Assembly (NCBI RefSeq): GCF_003668045.3
Contig: NW_023276806.1
Location: forward strand, 84,817,758 to 84,881,757
Direction of reading: 5' to 3'
Origin: Cricetulus griseus
Lineage: Eukaryota; Chordata; Mammalia; Rodentia; Cricetidae
Length of the DNA: 64,000 nucleotides
Notes under the pieces: generated by a model
What the model was told of the DNA's origin: nothing
Seen by the model: the letters and a program-made list of their open reading frames with translations, nothing else
The model's database searches: none
Translations under genes and position numbers: made by a program
Part shown: positions 11,301 through 22,919 of the stretch, piece by piece
Layout: every line of letters begins with the position of its first letter
How positions within the stretch are numbered: position 1 is the stretch's first letter

Positions 11301-11709
11301 CTGAGAATACACTGAATCTGGAGCCTCTGGGGGTTGTATTTGATTGGATATTTGATGTGGAGGAAGAATAACCCTCCAAGTGTTCACCAAGTGTCACAGG
11401 TGAACACACTGACCACCTGCACTTGCCCATTCTCACTGTATTGCCAGAGACCTACTCCACCTCTTGAGCTCAGCCTTCTATTCCTTACACTGTCCTAAGA
11501 TCATAGGTTTCAGAGTCCACTCTAGACTTCCACCACTTCCTACAGACTACAGCTGGGGCATTGTATGATAGAATTCTTTAGGAAGACACAAACTCACAGG
11601 TGTGAGCTTTTAGATCTGAGTGTTTTCGATGCTTACAGAGAGACTGCAGCCAGACATTTAGTTGGCTAAAGTTTCTGCTTAAATGTCTTATGTATATAAG
11701 TGGCTTTGA
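11301..11709. other. Single-copy DNA, nothing recognised
   Basis: No repeat or gene signature seen between the ancient repeat and the L1. Confidence 0.4.
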
Positions 11710-12118
11710 TATTTATAAAAAATCTAGGATCCACAATGAGAGAAACACGGGATTTGTGATTTCAAGCCTGGCTTATTTCACTTAATATGATAGTCCTCAG
11801 TTACATCCATTATGTAAAAATGCCAATTTCATTATTCCTGTGGCTGAATAAAACTCCATTGTGTACATATATCACATTTTCTTTATCCACCCATTTGAAA
11901 AATCACTCACAGCCGTGCTCTCCATGTTTGGATTTTAGTTCCATATACAGTCAAGTAAACAACTAAGAATAGCCATCGCAGATACCCAGGATAATTCTCT
12001 TACCAAGTATTGTGAATATGCCAAGAATAAACCACAGTATGCAAGTATCTCTGTGATACATAGAATATATACCTAGAGTGCTATATTTGAGTCTTATGGA
12101 AGTTTATTTTTTAATTTG
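11710..12118 (-). mobile_element. L1 ORF2 3' region, left part of a split element
   Basis: Minus-strand L1: on + it shows 'ggcttatttcacttaatatg', 'gaataaaactccattgtgta' and 'cattttctttatccaccc', the antisense of ORF2's C-terminal region. It resumes at 12599 after an inserted younger L1 3' end. Frames are broken, so no protein is possible. Confidence 0.8.
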
Positions 12119-12598
12119 TTTCTTCTTTTAAAAATTTATTAGTTTAACTTAGAAACAATCTTAGTTTACATACCAATCCCAGTTCCCTCTACCTCCTCAT
12201 GCCTCCCATCAAATCTGTCACATCATTTGGGGGAGGGCCTAGGCCATCCTCCATGTATCTGTCCCTCCATGGGTAATGGGCTCCCAAAATCCATTTGTGC
12301 ACTAGGGATAAGTATTGGTTCCACTGTCAGAGGTCCCATAGACTGCCCAGGCCTCCTAAATGGCACCCACATTCAGCAGGCTTGGATGGGTCCAACGCTG
12401 GTTCCCCAGCTTTATGGCTGGGGTCCGTGTGCTCTCAATTGGTCAGGTCAGCTGTTTCTGTGGGTTTCTCCAGCACAATCTTGACCCCTTTGCTCATTCA
12501 TCCCCCCCTCTCTACAACTGGATTCCAGGAGTATAGCTCAGTGCTTAGCTGTGTGTGTCTGCTTCTGCTTCCATCAGCTACTGGATGAAAGCTCTAGA
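12119..12598 (-). mobile_element. L1 3' UTR insertion (5'-truncated)
   Basis: Antisense of the L1 3' UTR found repeatedly in this window: 'catttgggggagggcctagg', 'aatccatttgtgcactaggg', 'gtcagctgtttctgtgggtt' and 'gcttctgcttccatcagcta'. The 3' end lies at the left, with an A/T-rich tail at about 12119-12150. A candidate direct repeat tttttaattt flanks it (near 12107 and near 12604). It carries no ORF2 sequence. Confidence 0.85.
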
Positions 12599-12745
12599 AT
12601 GGCATTTTTAATTTTTAAGGAGAAATCCACACTGACTTTCATAGTGGTATTTCTAGTTTCACTGTCAGCAGTGAATAAGGGTTCCCCTTTTCACATTCTC
12701 ACCAGAGTTTGTAGTTTGTTTTCCTTATGATGACCATTCTGATTG
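12599..12745 (-). mobile_element. L1 ORF2 region, right part of the split element
   Basis: Continues the L1 interrupted at 12118: 'gagaaatccacactgacttt', 'atagtggtatttctagtttc' and 'gtgaataagggttcccct' are antisense ORF2 and lie immediately upstream of the left part in L1 order. Confidence 0.75.
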
Positions 12746-12775
12746 GTTTCTTTCTTTCTTCTTCCTTTTCTTTCT

Positions 12776-12822
<47 letters not shown>

Positions 12823-12977
12823 ATCTCTTTTTTTGAGACTTGGGTTTCTCTTTTGTAACAGCCCTGGCTGTCCTGGAACTTACTTTGTAGACCAGGCTAG
12901 CCTTGAACTCACAAATATACACCTGTCTCTGCCTCCCAAGTTTTGGGTTTAAAACCATGTGCCACCATCACCCACCT
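12746..12977 (-). repeat. B1 SINE with expanded (TTTC)n tail
   Basis: A TTTC-rich tract (pure about 12778-12822) followed by a reverse B1 body: 'gagacttgggtttctctt', 'gtagaccaggctagccttga', then a diverged 'aagttttgggtttaaaacc'. The tetranucleotide run occupies the position of the SINE A-tail, so it probably grew from it. Confidence 0.88.
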
Positions 12978-13260
12978 GTTTTTGTTGTTGTTTTTAAATC
13001 TTATTGTCCCTTTGTTCTCTGGTTGAGGCACACATCTCTTTAGTTAGTCTACCTTTATTCCTTTATCAATATCCATAGTTTTAAAATATCTTTATTTAGA
13101 AACCACTCACATAATATACTGTTTTTTATATTGCTTTTCTATATTATTTCTTTTATTTTTGAGATCATAATATAATTACATTTTCCTCTTCCCTTTCTCC
13201 CTCCAAACTCTCTCATACAACACTCTTTTCCTCTTTTCAATGTTGTGGCCTCTTTTTCTG

Positions 13261-13292
<32 letters not shown>

Positions 13293-13323
13293 ATATATAT
13301 ATATTATATGTGTGTGTGTGTGT

Positions 13324-13374
<51 letters not shown>
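13261..13374. repeat. Compound (TA)n-(TG)n microsatellite
   Basis: About 49 bp of TA repeats with a one-base slip, directly followed by about 65 bp of TG repeats, inside the L1 3' UTR. Produces spurious long frames on both strands. Confidence 0.97.
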
Positions 13375-14409
13375 TATTTTCAGGGCTGACCATTTGGCAT
13401 TGGTTAGCCAGTTGTTGCTCTCTTTCTTGGGGAAGGCTCTTTCTTCCATGCTCAGCATTCCTTAATTGCCTGAAGTTATTTGAGCAGGGTTGAGGCCTCT
13501 TGGGCTTTTGCCCATTCACTTTGGCATGTCTATTGTTGTCTTTCTTAGTCAGTAATGTTGTTGAGACTATGTGTGTAGATTTTGAATTTACTAGGAGGTA
13601 TAGTCTCACAGCAAGTTCCCTGATCCTTTGGCTCTTAAAATTTTTCTACACCTTCTTCCACAAAGTACTTTGAGCTTTAGGAGTTGGAGTTGTTTTATAG
13701 ATATGTCCATTGGGATTAGATGCACAACTTTGCATTTTGATTGATTATGGTTTTCTGTAATGGTCTCTGCTTGTTGCAAAGAGAAGTTTCCTTGATGAGA
13801 GGTGAGGACTACCTTTGTCTGTGGATAAAAAGACACATATTTAGAATGTAGTTAAGGATTGTTCTGGTTTACTACAGTGGTGGTTGTAGGTTTTCCTTCA
13901 AGATACCTGCCTTCACTATCTCTGGGTACTTGGCTAGGTCTTTAATGCCAGGCATGCTTACTTCTTGTTGAGAGGGTCTTAAGTCCAATGAGATAACTTT
14001 GTTTGACACCATGGTATGCGTGCCACTACTGAGCTCTTAAGGATGTTATGGCATGCTCTTCATTGCTATGGTTCATAAGTGTCATAGCTGAGTCAAACTG
14101 TTGCTTCTATCCTTTGGAAGCTTGCGCAGTACCTTCTGGTACTATGAAAACTTGTTCTTAGGGAGGAGGTTTTTAGGTCAGTTCTAATTCAGGGGCCTCT
14201 GGGTCCTGTAACTGAAATGCCTGGTGCCTTTAGCAATGGGTACTTATCATCCACCTCTGTGTTTAATCAAGGGCAATGATAGTTCATGATGTTTTGGAAG
14301 TCTTGGACAGCTCTGACTAACAACTCAAAAAAGGCTTCTCATTCTTGATGGTAGGGTGTCTTTAGCTCTTGAGGAGAGCCCTGTCATTCCAGATGAGAAA
14401 ATTTCATTT

Positions 14410-14411
<2 letters not shown>

Positions 14412-14450
<39 letters not shown>
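14412..14450. repeat. (AT)n microsatellite
   Basis: Near-pure AT run within the L1 3' UTR. Confidence 0.95.
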
Positions 14451-15345
14451 AGATTTATGTGTTTTATAGATTTTATTTAGGTTGGACAGGTAATTGCATG
14501 TGTCCTTGTGCCATTTTCAAACATTGTTACTGATATTTTAACCTCCTCTCTCATTCTTCTATATTTCTCTCCTTCCCCATGCCTAATTAGACCCTCTTTC
14601 CCTATTTCCTTGATAAGATCACTTGTGCCCTGTCATTCCCTTCATTATTTCTTTCCCCCAAATCCCTACCCTGGCAACAGCCCCTTTGACTTCTCTGGTT
14701 TCTACAGTTACTTGGAGCTAGGAGACCCTAATAAGAATGAACATGGAATGTTTGTATTTCTGGGTCTGGGTTACCTCACTAATATGATCTTTTCCAATAC
14801 AGTTTTAATTCACATTCTTATAGAGGATAAAGATGCTGAACATTTTTCATACATTTCCTGTCCACTTGTACTTTCATCTTTTGAGAACTGTCTGCTTATT
14901 TCATTATTTACTTGGATAGGTATCTTTTTTTATATTGAGTTTTTCTTTGAGCTCCTAATGTATTCTAAAAACCAATCCTCTGTCAGATATACAGAGATCA
15001 AAGACTTTTCTCTGGTTCTGTAGGCGGTCTTTCCAATAAATTAACTATTTACTTGTTGTGCAGAAGCCTTTTAATTTCACACAATTTATTAGCCAATTCT
15101 TGATTTTATTTGCTGAGTTATTGGAGACCTTTCCAGAAAGTCTGTGCCTATATCTATGTCTTGAGCAGTTTTCTTATCTTTTCTCCCCTAGTAGTTTCAT
15201 GTATTGCATTAAGGATTCTAAAATCCTATTTTGAGTTGATCTTTGCACATGGTGAGAGCTGGGGCTCCAAGTTCATTCGTCTTCATATGTATTCATACTG
15301 TATTCATACTGAGATACACTTTTCCTACCATCTTTATTATTAGAA

Positions 15346-15695
15346 GCTGTCTTTTCTCCATGCCTATGAGAGTTTATCTTGACTAAGTTAACAGAGGTAG
15401 AAACTCCCACCCAGAAAGTGAGTCGCACCATTCTCAAGGCATGGTTCCAGGAGTATACAAAAAGGAGAAGGCTAGTTAGTCACCAGCATTCATCTCCCAC
15501 TGCTTTCTCAGTATGAATACAGGTGACCTGGATACCATGTGACCTGCTACTTCAAGCCCTTTCTGCCATGATTTTCCCAACATGATGACTGTCCCGGGGA
15601 ACCATGAGTCTAAATAAGGCTTCCTTCCTTATGTTGCTTTTGTCAGGGTATATTATCACAGCAAGAAAATTAGTTAATACCCTTCTAATCCTTTA
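15346..15695 (+). repeat. Rodent dispersed repeat (LTR-like 3' end)
   Basis: Reads 'cttgactaagttaacagagg' near its start and ends in 'ttatcacagcaagaaaat'. A rodent dispersed family ends with 'tgttttatcacagcaatag' type sequence. Class unresolved and copy strongly diverged. Confidence 0.45.
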
Positions 15696-16566
15696 CCCAC
15701 CTAATCTATTGCTACTGTTTTTGCACATTCAAAGGACAATAGATGCCTGGGTGAGCAAAATGTTTGCTTTTATCTTAACAGTCATTGACATAAAACACAC
15801 TTGAGCATAGTCTCTTACCTGTCCCATAAATCCCTTTAAAGGATATCTTAAGTCCCATGCATTACACTTTAATGCAACTATGTAAAACTTGCAAACTTTA
15901 GTGTAATTCCTCTTGATATGTTTAACTAAGATTTGCTAAAATAAAACCCTAGGTCTCTTTATTCTAGCAAAGCTGTGCTTATATTCCTATCGTCTGGCAA
16001 ATTTTCTCCTGAGGGTTTTGTCATCTTTATTCTGCACGAGTGTATTTATGCTGCAATTGGAAAGACTTCAGGACACCCATTACACGTGCCTTCATTCCTA
16101 CATGGGCATAACTAACTGTCTGCAGAATTATGACACCATGCAAAGACATATACCTAATTATGCTTTTGGACTTACAGAATGAATATAATTCTGTCCTCTG
16201 ATCACAAGCTAGATATTTAAAGTTTTAATTGGCTATTATTTTTCCAAGTGAGCTTATTATAATTTGAGGTTGAATTATATTGGAAAGTATATGTGAACAA
16301 AATCACTGTATTTCATGTTAGAAATTTAATGTTACATACATTTCTAATAATAGATTAGCAATTATATTGTTTGTAGTTGCGTATATTTTACCCATGCATT
16401 TCATATTGATTTGTGTATGTGTTTTATGGTAAAAAAATTCTTTATAATGTAGAGCTGGATAGGACTTAATCACTCAGAGGTCAAGCCTACTATAATTATT
16501 GCTATTTTTAAGAGGGTATGGTTTAATATTTAGTATTAAAATCCACACTATAATTCAGTTTAGAAG
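15696..16566. other. Single-copy AT-rich DNA
   Basis: No repeat or gene signature recognised. Confidence 0.45.
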
Positions 16567-16618
<52 letters not shown>

Positions 16619-16778
16619 TCGTTCTTTCTGTTTTTTTCAAGACAACATTTCTTTTTGTGTAGTTCTGGCTGTCATGGAACTCACTCTGTTGACCAGGCTG
16701 GCCTTGAACTCACAGAGATCAATCTGCCCCTACCTCCCAAGGACTGAGATTAAAGGTGTGTGCCACCACCACCTGGTT
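16567..16778 (-). repeat. B1 SINE with expanded (TTTC)n tail
   Basis: A pure TTTC run at about 16568-16627 followed by a reverse B1 body ending 'ttaaaggtgtgtgccacc'. Same arrangement as 12746-12977: the microsatellite sits exactly where the A-tail should be. Confidence 0.92.
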
Positions 16779-18192
16779 TAGAAGTCTATTACTTCAGCTG
16801 TACTTAGGGTGTTCAAACTCTTCAGTTCAAATCCCAGCAGGGTTAAGACAATAACAAACATGAGTGAATCTAAATAGGCAGTGCCTTGAGGCATCTTCTC
16901 TAACTAGAGGGCAACAGACTTAGTTCTTGTCAGTTATAACTTTAGTGCAAACATTACACACACAAATTTATAAAGATGTCATCAACCCCGAGTTTTCACA
17001 TTAAATCTCTTAGTTTTAAAATACAGAGCAAATAAGTCATGTGTGCTTCTTGAGGCAAGTGATGTTGATCTGAACTAAGCCATGATGGAAGGACCTCGAG
17101 TGTGAACACTGCCCTGGAATTTCTATAGCTTAGTTAGTTAATCACTGGATAGGAATGATACTTCTAATTAAAGTAAGAACATCCTCACCACTCTCATAGG
17201 TGCTCTGTATGCTTGCACGTGCCTAGGGAAGACAGGAGGCTCAGCTGAGCACAGTGGATTGAAAATAGCAGGGAAGGCAGGGAAATGGGCACTTTGCTTT
17301 CACGATGGCAGGAGTATACTCTGAGACAACACACAAAGCAATTTAGCAGTATGTTCAAGAGATTTTATCTTAATATGCTGTCTTTAACTCTGGCCTTATA
17401 CTTCTATAAATTTATTTGTATGAAAACTACTAATGTTAAATCACATAGGTTTAAAATGACATATGTATATAAGGTTGGTCATTCCAGTTATTATCTGGTA
17501 GTGAATTTTGAAATAACCAGAATGTATGGTGGTTGCAAATCAACTCAAATGTGATATAATTTCTTCTGTGTAATATAATGGTTGGTGTATTTAGATACAC
17601 ACAAACACCATTTTAAATAAAAGGAACTTGAAGAAATTTTAAGTTCTAAGCCTAACTCACTGGGATAGAGAATTAGTTGAATGTTGTCAGTCTTGCACAA
17701 CACAGGGACACACAGATAAGCATCAACATGAAGTAAGATGAAAGAATGAATGTGTGCATACAAAAATGATACAGAATGGCATTATATGCTAACCAGAGGC
17801 CTATAGAATGTACATGACAGTCAGGACTTACTGCAAGGCTGTGGTGGCATCTGCAACTGTCGTTTGAGTGTATTGCTTAAGTCAGATCTAGCTTCTGAGC
17901 ACTCATATATGAATTGCCCAGTACTGCCCCTCTAGGGTCCTGTCATCAGTAAATACACTGAACTATTTGCTGTCTCTGTGTCTCAGTCATCGATGCTCAC
18001 CTCAGAAGTTTCTGACTACCTTGTCAACTTGCACTCCCTTTCCTTTCAGTTTCACCATGGCAAGAATGTCACCAAAACCCTTTCCTAAGTCCCCTCCCCT
18101 AAGCACAGCCAGGTCTCTCTGCCTTTATCATTGTGCTCACTCTGACCCTTTTCATCTGTTTAGCTTTCTGCCTTCTCTACCCCACTGAGAGC

Positions 18193-18194
<2 letters not shown>
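16779..18194. other. Single-copy DNA
   Basis: About 1.4 kb without recognised repeats. The frame at 17285-17554 has no domain or codon support. A pyrimidine-rich stretch precedes the CA repeat. Confidence 0.45.

Positions 18195-18259
<65 letters not shown>
18195..18259. repeat. (AC)n microsatellite
   Basis: Uninterrupted run of about 65 bp. Confidence 0.97.
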
Positions 18260-18262
<3 letters not shown>

Positions 18263-18830
18263 CCATGTCTAGTCCCTGGTGAAAGCAGTGATTCCAGAAC
18301 TGCCTTGTTAAGGTCCCTGTCAATTATCAGCTGGAATTGAGCTGTGCACCTTCCCCCACCCAGACTCAAACGGACCTGGACCTCAGTGGCCTTCAATTTC
18401 ATGCATATATTTGTCTTTTTCCCATTACTAAAAATACCTGTAGGGCTTGCTTTCTATTTGAGTGAATGATTACAAGTCTGTTCCCAGCTCCTAACTCCCA
18501 ATACCCAGTGCCCAGGACATTGTTTTGTGCAGTCTTCAGGCAGAGTTTTGTGGGGGAAAAAGACTATATTTTTATTCTATAAGCCCAAATTTCTTTTAGT
18601 TTGGGACCTTAAAGGCTTTTACAATTCTATTTTAAAATATGGGGGAAAGTGTAACATTAATAAAAATAGGCTATTATATAATTTCAACAAAAATACCTGT
18701 TCTGAAAATGCCTTTTTTAAAAAAATATTTTACTAATTGACTCTTCTGTGATACTTCATCTCAATAATTTGTAGATGAGTAGTAATTTGGAAAATTAGTT
18801 CTTGTTGGGGTCATTTGACTTTCTTTTCTT
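18260..18830. other. Single-copy DNA
   Basis: No feature recognised. AT content rises toward 18700. Confidence 0.4.
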
Positions 18831-19305
18831 TCCTTTTTTTGTCCAAAATAATATTTTTATTGATTATTTCACATAATACACTAAATTACACTCACTTCCT
18901 ACTACTGCCAGGTCCACACCACTTTTGTCCCCTCCCCAAAAAGAAGAAGGAAAAAAAAAGAAAAACATGGCAATTCCAATTTGTGTTGCTCTTATTCTCA
19001 TTGGAGAATGGTTAAACTCCCATGGCCAGCCCTTAAAGAAAACTGAGTCTTACCCCATCCCTTCCAGCAGCAGCCATCAACTGTGAAGAGATACATTTCA
19101 GCATCACTATCACAATTTTAAGGGCTCTCTTCAATGACTTCTTGTCTATACTGTTTCTTTTTGGGGGAGTGGTAGGATGGGGTCGTTGGGGAAGAGTTTG
19201 TCACAGAAGCCTTCAGGATCTCTCATTGAGTTTGCAGGCATCAAATCAATACCACTGTAAAAGAAGCTTTCTTGCTCATTACAGTCAGCAGCAGCATGGG
19301 TTATA
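18831..19305 (-). mobile_element. Rodent L1-like 3' end
   Basis: Contains 'aacatggcaattccaatttg', 'ttaaagaaaactgagtctta', 'gccatcaactgtgaagagat' and 'gtcacagaagccttcaggat', a rodent dispersed sequence I recall as Lx-type L1 material, with its 3' end at the left beside an A/T-rich tract. It continues directly into the 37-bp array at 19306. Confidence 0.6.
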
Positions 19306-19680
19306 GGCTTCCACATGGTTTCTGGTGACATTTCAGGTCATAAACATCCACACTGCCTCTAGAGGCAGTAGGAACCACAGACCTGAGCATGGCCTCCAGT
19401 GGCAGTAAACTATGGACATCAACACAACCCAGGGCCACAGCATGGATCCCAGACACCATCATGTCCCTCAGTTGCAGCCCAGGCAATAGACATCAACACA
19501 GTCTCTAGCAGCAACAAGGAGCATGAGCACTAAGATGGGCTCCAGCAGCAGCGTAGTCCACAGGCATCAACACGGCTTTTGATGGTAACACAGACCATGG
19601 ACATCAACATGGCTTCTGCTGGCAATATGGGTCACGGATACCAACTTAGCTCACAGCAGCACAGACCATGGGATTTCCTT
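19306..19680. repeat. 37-bp periodic minisatellite-like array
   Basis: About ten diverged units of 37 bp around a core 'gacatcaacatggc'. Core starts fall at 19306, 19343, 19380, then (after a 2-bp loss) 19415, 19452, 19489, about 19526, 19563, 19600 and 19637. The period is read directly and holds over the whole stretch. The secondary core is a 'cagcagcac' type block. 37 is not a multiple of three, so no repeating peptide is encoded. The array is continuous with the L1-like sequence on its left and ends just before a B3 SINE. Confidence 0.85.
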
Positions 19681-19683
19681 TCT

Positions 19684-19888
19684 TAAATATTACTTTTTGA
19701 TTTATTTTATGTGTATGAGTGTTTTATCTGCATGCATATCTGTGCACTACACACATGCCTAGTGCCCTCAGGACCTTGGGATTAGAGTTACAGACAGTTG
19801 GGAGCACCATGTGGGTGCTAAGAATTAAACCCAGGTCCTCTGGAAGGGTGACTAGTGTTCTTAACCATTGAGCCATCTCTCCAGGCCC
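19684..19888 (-). repeat. B3 SINE
   Basis: Reverse B3: 'tttatgtgtatgagtgtttt', 'catgtgggtgctaagaatta', 'aggtcctctggaag' and the tRNA-like head 'ttgagccatctctccagg' at the right end. Confidence 0.92.
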
Positions 19889-20009
19889 TCATCTGAACTT
19901 CTTATGTTATAATCTTGTAGATATTTAAACTGGCACTGAAAAACATATAATGATCACTTGGTCTCCATAGTAACCTTACCATTGTCATTTGCAAGTGTGG
20001 AAAGTGAGG

Positions 20010-20242
20010 CTATAGGTCAGTGGTTCTCAATCTGTGTGTTGGGACCCTTTTGAGGGGGCATCAAATGACCCTACTACAGAGGTTGCCTTAGACCATCAGA
20101 AAACACAGATATTTATGTTATGATTTATGACAGTAGTAAAGTTACAGTCATCTTATGAAATAGCAATGAAAATAGTTTTGTGGTTGGTAGTCACCACAAC
20201 ATGAGGAAATCATTAGGAAGATTGAGAAGCACTACTATAGGT
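20010..20242 (+). mobile_element. URR1 hAT-Charlie DNA transposon with 8-bp TSD
   Basis: The non-autonomous element spans 20018-20234 (217 bp). Terminal inverted repeats are cagtggttctcaa at the left and ttgagaagcacta at the right. Perfect 8-bp direct repeats ctataggt flank it (20010-20017 and 20235-20242), the target duplication length expected of hAT transposases. The internal sequence matches the rodent URR1 family as remembered. Orientation is nominal, and it encodes no protein. Confidence 0.93.
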
Positions 20243-20398
20243 AGTCACAATGCCTCTCTCAAATACTATATATACCTAACAACTTCAGACCACAAATCCT
20301 CTCCTCCACATCACTGTAAAGCTCTCTTTGTTTGCTTCTCTTCTTGAAATGAGATAACATTGCTCTTTAGTAGACTTTACCTACATTTTGTTTATACT

Positions 20399-20590
20399 TT
20401 TTAAAGATTTATTTATTTTGCTTTATGTGCAGGAGTGTTTGACTGTATATATGTATATGTACCATGTGAATGTCTGCTGCCTATGAAGGTAATATGAAGG
20501 CATCTGATGCCCTGGAACTGAAGTTATAAATGAATGTAAATTTCCATGTGGGTGCTGGTAACCAAATCCAGATCCTTAGTAAGAATACAT
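20399..20590 (-). repeat. B3 SINE, head-truncated
   Basis: Reverse B3 with 'agatttatttattttgcttt' tail side and 'ccatgtgggtgctggtaacc', but the final tRNA-like head is missing after 'gatccttagtaagaata'. Confidence 0.8.
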
Positions 20591-20899
20591 TTTTTTTTCA
20601 TTTCCATTAAAGTAAAAGTTCAGGTATAAGCTCTTACATTTGAACTAACTCTTCTATATTTTGTTTTATTAAATATTATTTTTTGTTCAAAGTCATGTAT
20701 TATCAGTATTATAAAATTTGGCTTTGTAAATAAAAGTCATCTATTAAATAGATGAAATAGAAACTAAGGTTAAATAAACAGAAATCATTTGTTATCTTGG
20801 CTTAGACATAGAGGTTTCTTACCAAAATTTTAGTTGGCTTTTTAGGAATAAATATATTCTGAAATCAACCTTGACATAATTCAATAAATATATTTCATA
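20591..20899. other. AT-rich single-copy DNA
   Basis: No feature recognised; very AT-rich. Confidence 0.4.
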
Positions 20900-21650
20900 A
20901 TTTTAAAGTATTTTTATTAATTCCTCAAGAATTTCATAGAAAATATTTTGATCATATTCACTTCTCCCCTAACTCTTTGCAGTTCTACCTCCATTCCCTA
21001 ACTGCCAAAATTCATGTCTTTTTAAAAAGAAACTCATTGAGTCTAATTTGTGCAGCCTATATAGTCCTGGATGTGAGGCCTTCCACTGAAGCATGGAGGA
21101 CCTACCTGGGGCCACACCCTAAAGAAAATGACATTCTCTCTTCTACTAGCTATCAATTGCCATTACCTCCAGATGTAGGAATGAGACTTTGTTGCCCCAT
21201 CTCCTCGCTCTGTGTTAGAATTTTACCTGGCTTGATCTTGCACAGATCTTGTGCATACCATAAAGCCACTGTGAGTTCATGTGTGCAGTGCCCCCTTGTG
21301 TATGGAAAACACTGTCATCGTGTAGTTGCCTGCTTTCTCTATCTCTTACAATCTTTCTTACTTCTTTTCTTCCATTATCCATGATCCCTGACCCTTGGAA
21401 GAAATGGGTATGATACAGATACTTTATTTAAGCCTCAGAAATTCACGGGTTCTTTTGTTGTTGTTCTTTGACCAGTTGTGAGTTTTCATGTTAACTGTCA
21501 TCTACAAACAAATAAAAAGCTTCTGTGATGAAAGCTAAAGGATGTGCTATGGTATTTAGTAAGTCATTATGAGTTTGTTTAATACTATATTCATTTAGCA
21601 GAGTAAGAACTGTAAGTTCTCCACTTAGAGATCGTTTGGGAAAATCATGG
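20900..21650 (-). mobile_element. Lx-type L1 3' UTR
   Basis: Antisense L1 3' UTR: 'aattcctcaagaatttcata', 'cttccactgaagcatggagg', 'ctggcttgatcttgcacaga', 'gtgagttcatgtgtgcagtg' and 'gaccagttgtgagttttcat' in family order. The 3' end is at the left. The plus frame 20977-21384 is antisense shadow, not a gene. Confidence 0.75.
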
Positions 21651-21734
21651 AAATCAACTACTGTAGAAGCTTCCTAAAATACATATCCTATAAATACACA
21701 TAGATATATACATATAAAATAGACACACATATAC

Positions 21735-21793
<59 letters not shown>
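21735..21793. repeat. (CA)n microsatellite
   Basis: Uninterrupted run of about 59 bp. Confidence 0.97.
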
Positions 21794-21795
<2 letters not shown>

Positions 21796-21944
21796 AAACA
21801 TACCCCCAAACATCCCAGACTATTACTGTTGCTCTTGGTTACTCTCAAGAACTTGATGATGAGATCCTATTGCTGAAGACATCACATGCTTGTGTCATAG
21901 ATCATGGAGTGATCAAGCTGGTGCTGATCTGCTTTATCCCTTCT

Positions 21945-22080
21945 TTTTAAATTTAAATTCTTTAATTACTACTCATATTTACATATCCATCCCCCCATTC
22001 TCTCGCCCTCCCATCCTCCAATGTTCCCCACCAAACCCCTCAGTCCATCCCCCCGACTCATCACTAGGGATAGTGAGGCC
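21945..22080 (-). mobile_element. Short L1 3'-end-like fragment
   Basis: Begins with 'ttaaatttaaattct' and continues into a C-rich pyrimidine block (21990-22060) like the 3' terminus of the L1 3' UTR copies at 28100 and 62046. Only about 135 bp resemble them. Confidence 0.45.
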
Positions 22081-22740
22081 CTCCTTCTTGCTAGCTTCCA
22101 TAGCATCTGTCCTAAGATGCTATGCATGCTACTGGAGAACAGTTATCATCACACTTACCCTGCTGTGAACCTTGCAAGCTTCAGCAGTGACTGGCCTGAC
22201 AAAGTATGTCCACTAGTTCATAGACAAGACATGGTGAATGTCAGGAGAGTTACTACACACTCTCTAATTGTTCTGTCTTTATGGATATATTTTGTTTTTC
22301 TTGTTGTTATAGAAGACATTGTATTTCTAGAGATTGTTGGAAGAATACAAAATGGTGACTAAAGTCCCAAGAAGAAAACACTGCCTTGCTTGCATACCCT
22401 CCTCCCACATGTCTACCTGCTTTCAGTCCCTAGAAGTTATATCTCTCTCGGTTGCTCAGACTTTCAATATTTTATGCTTCACACTCAGAGGGAATTTTCT
22501 CAATGTGTGGGAAATGGGGCAGCATATATTTTTAGGAAACCACAGCAGTTCCATGACAGCTTTGCAAAATAAATAGAATATCCCAGAATGTTTTTGCTGT
22601 GGATATAAGTCTACAGAGTTATCACTATTCTAATTGCTTCAAATGAAATTTTAAAAGAAAATAATCTCCAATTTAAAAAAAAAAACAGTGTCTATAGAAG
22701 CACAGAGAATAACAAAGGAAAACCTACATATTCACCACCA
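22081..22740. other. Unclassified sequence
   Basis: Some blocks (22110-22240) feel repeat-derived but no family could be assigned. The overlapping plus frames 22021-22362 and 22334-22576 have no domain support. Confidence 0.35.
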
Positions 22741-22919
22741 GTGTCAGTATTCAGACATGAAAATAGCCACCAAAGCCCTTTCAATGCCCTCCCTGGATCT
22801 CATTTCATTTTTCCATTGTTAGAACTCAGCGAATGCCACTTCTGTGATGCATTTTCACTTTTATTATATATGAATATATCTAAAATAATAAACTCAAGAT
22901 TTCATATCATCTTGTATGT

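Larger units (their letters stand above)
13080..15345 (-). mobile_element. Minus-strand Lx-type L1 (ORF2 end plus long 3' UTR)
   Basis: The 3' end lies at the left (about 13080, 'aaaatatctttatttagaaa'). The 3' UTR runs to about 14450 with the typical antisense block 'cagggctgaccatttggcat' and 'cactttggcatgtctattg'. Antisense ORF2 follows from about 14500 to 15345 ('ggtctgggttacctcact', 'gtgcagaagccttttaattt', 'ttgagttgatctttgcac'). It is interrupted by a TA/TG microsatellite (13261-13374) and an AT run (14412-14450). Many stops in all frames make it a dead copy. The frame at 14508-15023 is antisense shadow. Confidence 0.8.

Noticed and set aside
14508..15023. 171-codon + frame with hydrophobic stretches
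   Set aside because: Lies antisense over a minus-strand L1 ORF2 region, so the hydrophobic residues come from its A-rich sense strand.
19306..19680. CRISPR-like array
   Set aside because: The 37-bp units are contiguous with no unique spacers, and the genome is clearly mammalian.
20977..21384. 135-codon + frame
   Set aside because: Antisense over an L1 3' UTR.
22021..22362. 113-codon + frame
   Set aside because: Starts in the C-rich L1 3'-end-like fragment, has no domain and no supporting start context.
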